Assembly (NCBI GenBank): GCA_964472545.1
Contig: CAYYNP010000212.1
Span: 1-17,637, forward strand
Origin: CAYYNP01 sp964472545
GTDB taxonomy: Bacteria; Planctomycetota; Planctomycetia; Pirellulales; Thermoguttaceae
Direction: 5' to 3'
DNA length: 17,637 nucleotides
This document shows, one piece after another, positions 15,067-17,637 of the stretch. The stretch's first letter is position 1; each line of letters starts with the position of its first letter. The position numbers and the translations under genes were made by a program. Below the pieces are notes generated by a model. The model searched no databases and was not told where the DNA came from. It worked only from the letters and a program-made list of their open reading frames with translations.

Positions 15067-15103
15067 CTGGATTCGCAAGAATTCAGCAAATGGCCTTCGG
15101 CCA
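15067..15103. repeat. Two adjacent small hairpins upstream of the SUMF1-domain gene
   Basis: CTGGATTC-GCAA-GAATTCAG (15067-15086) pairs with one mismatch, and TGGCC-TTC-GGCCA (15091-15103) forms a stem closed by a UUCG-type loop. Both lie in the 83-bp gap and within the likely 5' leader of the next gene. No T-run follows. Confidence 0.6.
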
Positions 15104-15125
15104 AGAGCATGGAGTTCGCCCGACC

Positions 15126-16196
15126 ATGAATGCCAAATCGCCGATCTTGTTCGCGGTGCTGCTGTTCACGGTCTCGATCGGGACGTACGCCGCCGAGCCC
15201 GATGCATCCGATTCGCCGCAGAAGGCAACTCCCGCCGCCACCAAGACCATCACCAACTCCATCGGCATGAAGCTGGTGCTGATCCCGGCGGGGGAGTTCT
15301 TGATGGGATCGCCGGAGGACGAGGGAGATCGTGATGCCGGAGAGAAGCAACACCGCGTCCGCATTACCAAGCCTTTCTACGTCGGCGCGTATGAGGTGAC
15401 GCAGGAGCAATGGCAGAAGGTAATGGGAACGAAGCTACGAGACCAGAACCGCAACCAGAAGAAGTCTCCCACCCATAAGATATTCTACGGCGAGGGGGCA
15501 ACCTATCCGATGTACTATGTCTCGTGGTTCGATGCGGTTGTCTTTTGCAATAGTCTGAGCGCGTTGGAGGGGCGCAGCCCGTACTACGCGCTGGAGAACG
15601 TGCATCGAAGAAAGCGTGGACCCGACTCCAGTATTAGATGGGCTGACGTCAAGATGTTAGGAGGCAATGGGTACCGGTTGCCGACAGAGGCAGAGTGGGA
15701 GTACGCTTGCCGAGCCGGTACGAAGACACGATTCTATTGGGGCGACAACGATGCTCAGAAAGTGATGACGCAGTATTGCTGGTACCAGAAGAACGCAAAC
15801 GACAGGTACTGGAGTGACCCGCACGCAGCGGAAGAAGGCGCGCAACCCGTTGGAACGAAGCGACCGAATGCGTGGGGCCTGTACGATATGAATGGGAACG
15901 TCTGGGAATGGTGCCAGGACTGGTTTGGCGAAGACTACTATCAGGACTCGCCCGTGGACGATCCCATGGGGCCGACGACTGCGGCCTACCTTGCCAGTCG
16001 TCACGGCGAGCCGGAGGAGCCGAGCGCCCGTGCGTACCGTATGACTCGTGGTGCCGACTGGGGCGAACCGCCAGGCTTCTGCCGGTCGGCATGTCGGAGC
16101 GGCGGCACGCCGGACGACCGTTTTCTTTTCGGCGGCTTCCGCGTGGCCCGGCTCCCGCGGGGCGAGCCACGAGGCCCAGCGAGCAAAGGCCGTTGA
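15126..16196 (+). CDS. Secreted SUMF1/formylglycine-generating-enzyme-like domain protein
   Basis: The 356-aa product has a signal peptide (1-22, cleavage near TYA-AEP). The SUMF1-type fold runs from TNSIGMKLVLIPAGEFLMGS (43-62) through YEVTQEQWQKVMG (89-101), RLPTEAEWEYACRAG (184-198) and GNVWEWCQDWFGEDYY (257-272) to GGFRVAR at the end. True formylglycine-generating enzymes need a Cys-x4-Cys pair in the GGSF-like segment. Here it reads RGADWGEPPGFCRSACRSGG (308-327), without that spacing, so sulfatase maturation is unlikely. A non-enzymatic or other role is more probable; planctomycetes have many such proteins. The start at 15126 gives a proper signal peptide; GGAG is 12 nt upstream, rather far. 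Codon use is less GC-biased than in the flanking oxidoreductase genes. Confidence 0.88.
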   Translation: MNAKSPILFAVLLFTVSIGTYAAEPDASDSPQKATPAATKTITNSIGMKLVLIPAGEFLMGSPEDEGDRDAGEKQHRVRITKPFYVGAYEVTQEQWQKVMGTKLRDQNRNQKKSPTHKIFYGEGATYPMYYVSWFDAVVFCNSLSALEGRSPYYALENVHRRKRGPDSSIRWADVKMLGGNGYRLPTEAEWEYACRAGTKTRFYWGDNDAQKVMTQYCWYQKNANDRYWSDPHAAEEGAQPVGTKRPNAWGLYDMNGNVWEWCQDWFGEDYYQDSPVDDPMGPTTAAYLASRHGEPEEPSARAYRMTRGADWGEPPGFCRSACRSGGTPDDRFLFGGFRVARLPRGEPRGPASKGR

Positions 16197-16243
16197 CGAC
16201 CGTCAGAACACGTACGAACACAGAACCCGGAGGAGAACGACTC

Positions 16244-17554
16244 ATGCCAGAACGAACGGACCATCGGGCAACTCGCCGCACCTTTCTCCGCCGCGCTTCG
16301 GCAACCGCGGCCGCGACGGCCACGGCACCGTATGCCATCACCTCCACCGCCCTCGGTGCCGACGGCGTGCCGCCGGCGAGCGATCGGATTACGGTCGGCT
16401 TCATCGGCGTCGGCGGGCACGGCATCGGGCGGAATCTGCGGATGTTCCTCGGCAACGCCGACGCGGTGCCGGTGGCGCTGTGCGACGTCGACTCGCGGCA
16501 GGTGGCCAGCGCGTTGAACGTCGTGCGGGGGAAGCTCGGGGCCGATTACAACTGCCAGACGACCGGCGACTTCCGTGAAGTGCTCGCACGCGACGATATC
16601 GACGCGGTGATGATCTCGACGCCCGACCAGTGGCACGTGCCGATGTCGGTCGCGGCGATCCGCTCCGGCAAGGACGTGATCTGCGAAAAGCCGACGCTCA
16701 CGTTGGCCGAGGGACGCGTGCTGGTCGATACGGTCAAGCGCTACGGGGCCGTGTTCCAGCTCTCGACCGAAGACCGCGCGCTGGCCGTCTACCATCGCAT
16801 GGCCGAACTGGTCCGCAACGGGCGGATCGGCAAGCTCGAGCGGATCTTCGTCGGCCTGCCGGGCGGGCCGGGCAACCCGGGCGACGCCGTGCCGAAACCG
16901 GTGCCGAAGGAACTCGACTGGGACATGTGGCTGGGGCCCGCGCCGGAGGCCCCCTTCCGCAACGGGCTGCACATGTTCAACTGGCGCTGGCGGATGGACT
17001 ATTCCGGCGGCCAAATGACCGACTGGGGGGCCCACCTGCTCGATACGGCCCAATGGGGCAACGACACCGAACGCACCGGGCCGGTCGAGATCGAGGGCGT
17101 GGGCCAGCGCCACGACCACGGCCTTTACGACGTCTTCCATCAATACGACGTGCAGTGCAAATACGCCAACGGCGTCGAGATGCAGATCAAGAGCACCGGC
17201 CCGGCGATCCGCTTCGAGGGCAGCGACGGCTGGGTCGGCAACAACGGCTGGATCGGCAAGCTGCAAGCCAGTTCCGACGAAATCCTCAACAGCGTGATCG
17301 GACCTGGCGAGACCAAGCTCTTTACGCTGCCGGCTGCCGAACACCGCAATTTTCTCGATTGCGTGAAGTCGCGCAAGGATCCGTACTTCCCCGCCGAGAT
17401 CGGCCACCGTTGTTGTTCGGTCGCCCACTTGGGGAACATCGCCATGGAGCTGGGCCGCAAGTTGCGCTGGGACCCGGACGCCGAAGAATTCCTCGGCGAC
17501 GACACGGCCAACCGGATGCGGAGCCGGGCGATGCGGGAGCCGTGGGGGCTTTGA
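16244..17554 (+). CDS. Tat-exported Gfo/Idh/MocA family oxidoreductase (copy 3)
   Basis: The 436-aa product has a twin-arginine signal (TRRTFLRRASATAAATATAP, 10-29). The Rossmann domain has VGFIGVGGHGIGRN, VALCDVD, STPDQWHVPMSVAAIRSGK and CEKP. The C-terminal domain contains GGQMTDWGAHLLDTAQWG. Instead of the Asp-His-Trp-His seen in copies 1 and 2 it has Asp-Gln-Trp-His. It ends SRAMREPWGL. GGAGGAG lies eight bases before the ATG at 16244, although the frame is open upstream inside the SUMF1 gene. It follows that gene by 47 bp and may be co-transcribed. Substrate unknown. Confidence 0.93.
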   Translation: MPERTDHRATRRTFLRRASATAAATATAPYAITSTALGADGVPPASDRITVGFIGVGGHGIGRNLRMFLGNADAVPVALCDVDSRQVASALNVVRGKLGADYNCQTTGDFREVLARDDIDAVMISTPDQWHVPMSVAAIRSGKDVICEKPTLTLAEGRVLVDTVKRYGAVFQLSTEDRALAVYHRMAELVRNGRIGKLERIFVGLPGGPGNPGDAVPKPVPKELDWDMWLGPAPEAPFRNGLHMFNWRWRMDYSGGQMTDWGAHLLDTAQWGNDTERTGPVEIEGVGQRHDHGLYDVFHQYDVQCKYANGVEMQIKSTGPAIRFEGSDGWVGNNGWIGKLQASSDEILNSVIGPGETKLFTLPAAEHRNFLDCVKSRKDPYFPAEIGHRCCSVAHLGNIAMELGRKLRWDPDAEEFLGDDTANRMRSRAMREPWGL

Positions 17555-17556
17555 GG

Positions 17557-17604
17557 TGACGGGGTGACGGGGTGACGGGGTGACGGGGTGACGGGGAGAC
17601 GGGC
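17557..17604. repeat. 8-bp tandem repeat (TGACGGGG)
   Basis: Five perfect head-to-tail copies of TGACGGGG occupy 17557-17596, followed by a degenerate copy (AGACGGGC). The array starts three bases after the stop of the last gene. The remaining bases to 17637 are GC-rich without visible coding content. Confidence 0.95.
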
Positions 17605-17637
17605 AGCGGGGGAGATACTGAGGGAGTATGGGGTCCC

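Noticed and set aside
15872..16243. Upstream extension of oxidoreductase copy 3 into the SUMF1 gene
   Set aside because: It would overlap the SUMF1 coding sequence out of frame; GGAGGAG and the Tat motif support the start at 16244.

Overview
The window is about 17.6 kb of GC-rich bacterial DNA and looks like a planctomycete chromosome, most likely Pirellulales-like. The evidence is the combination of several Tat-exported Gfo/Idh/MocA oxidoreductases, a hydrazine-synthase-alpha-like multihaem protein, a secreted SUMF1-type protein, a zinc-ribbon/proline-rich/STN-type membrane protein, and abundant small extragenic palindromes. Genus cannot be told from the sequence alone. No rRNA, tRNA, transposase or CRISPR array was found.

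Left part (1-5121, all genes on the minus strand): a phospholipase-D-like protein cut by the window edge, then a type I-beta DAHP synthase (aroF) behind a leader that holds a strong intrinsic-terminator hairpin (possible attenuator). Next comes a lower-GC two-gene module, a DUF4365 PD-(D/E)xK-like protein followed by a small HicA-fold-like protein. Near-identical 15-bp direct repeats flank this module. Last is a 684-aa protein with a zinc ribbon, one membrane helix, a long proline-rich linker and two repeated STN-like modules.

Middle part (5212-11861): a divergent promoter region separates the 684-aa gene from hisD on the plus strand. After hisD comes a closely spaced plus-strand series: a possible small membrane/zinc-knuckle protein, an 822-aa three-CXXCH HzsA-like protein, two tandem paralogous four-plus-four-cysteine proteins of unknown function, and a secreted GH16 glycoside hydrolase. 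The last 117 bp of the GH16 gene are duplicated 469 bp downstream, beyond a small two-helix membrane protein gene.

Right part (11862-17637): a 165-bp nested palindrome precedes three Tat-signal Gfo/Idh/MocA oxidoreductases, with a secreted SUMF1-domain protein between the second and third. The window ends in an 8-bp tandem repeat. The GH16 enzyme and the exported oxidoreductases fit extracytoplasmic polysaccharide or sugar processing, but no substrate can be named. The least explained items are the repeat-flanked DUF4365/HicA-like module, the aroF leader, the tandem cysteine-rich paralogues and the GH16 tail duplication.
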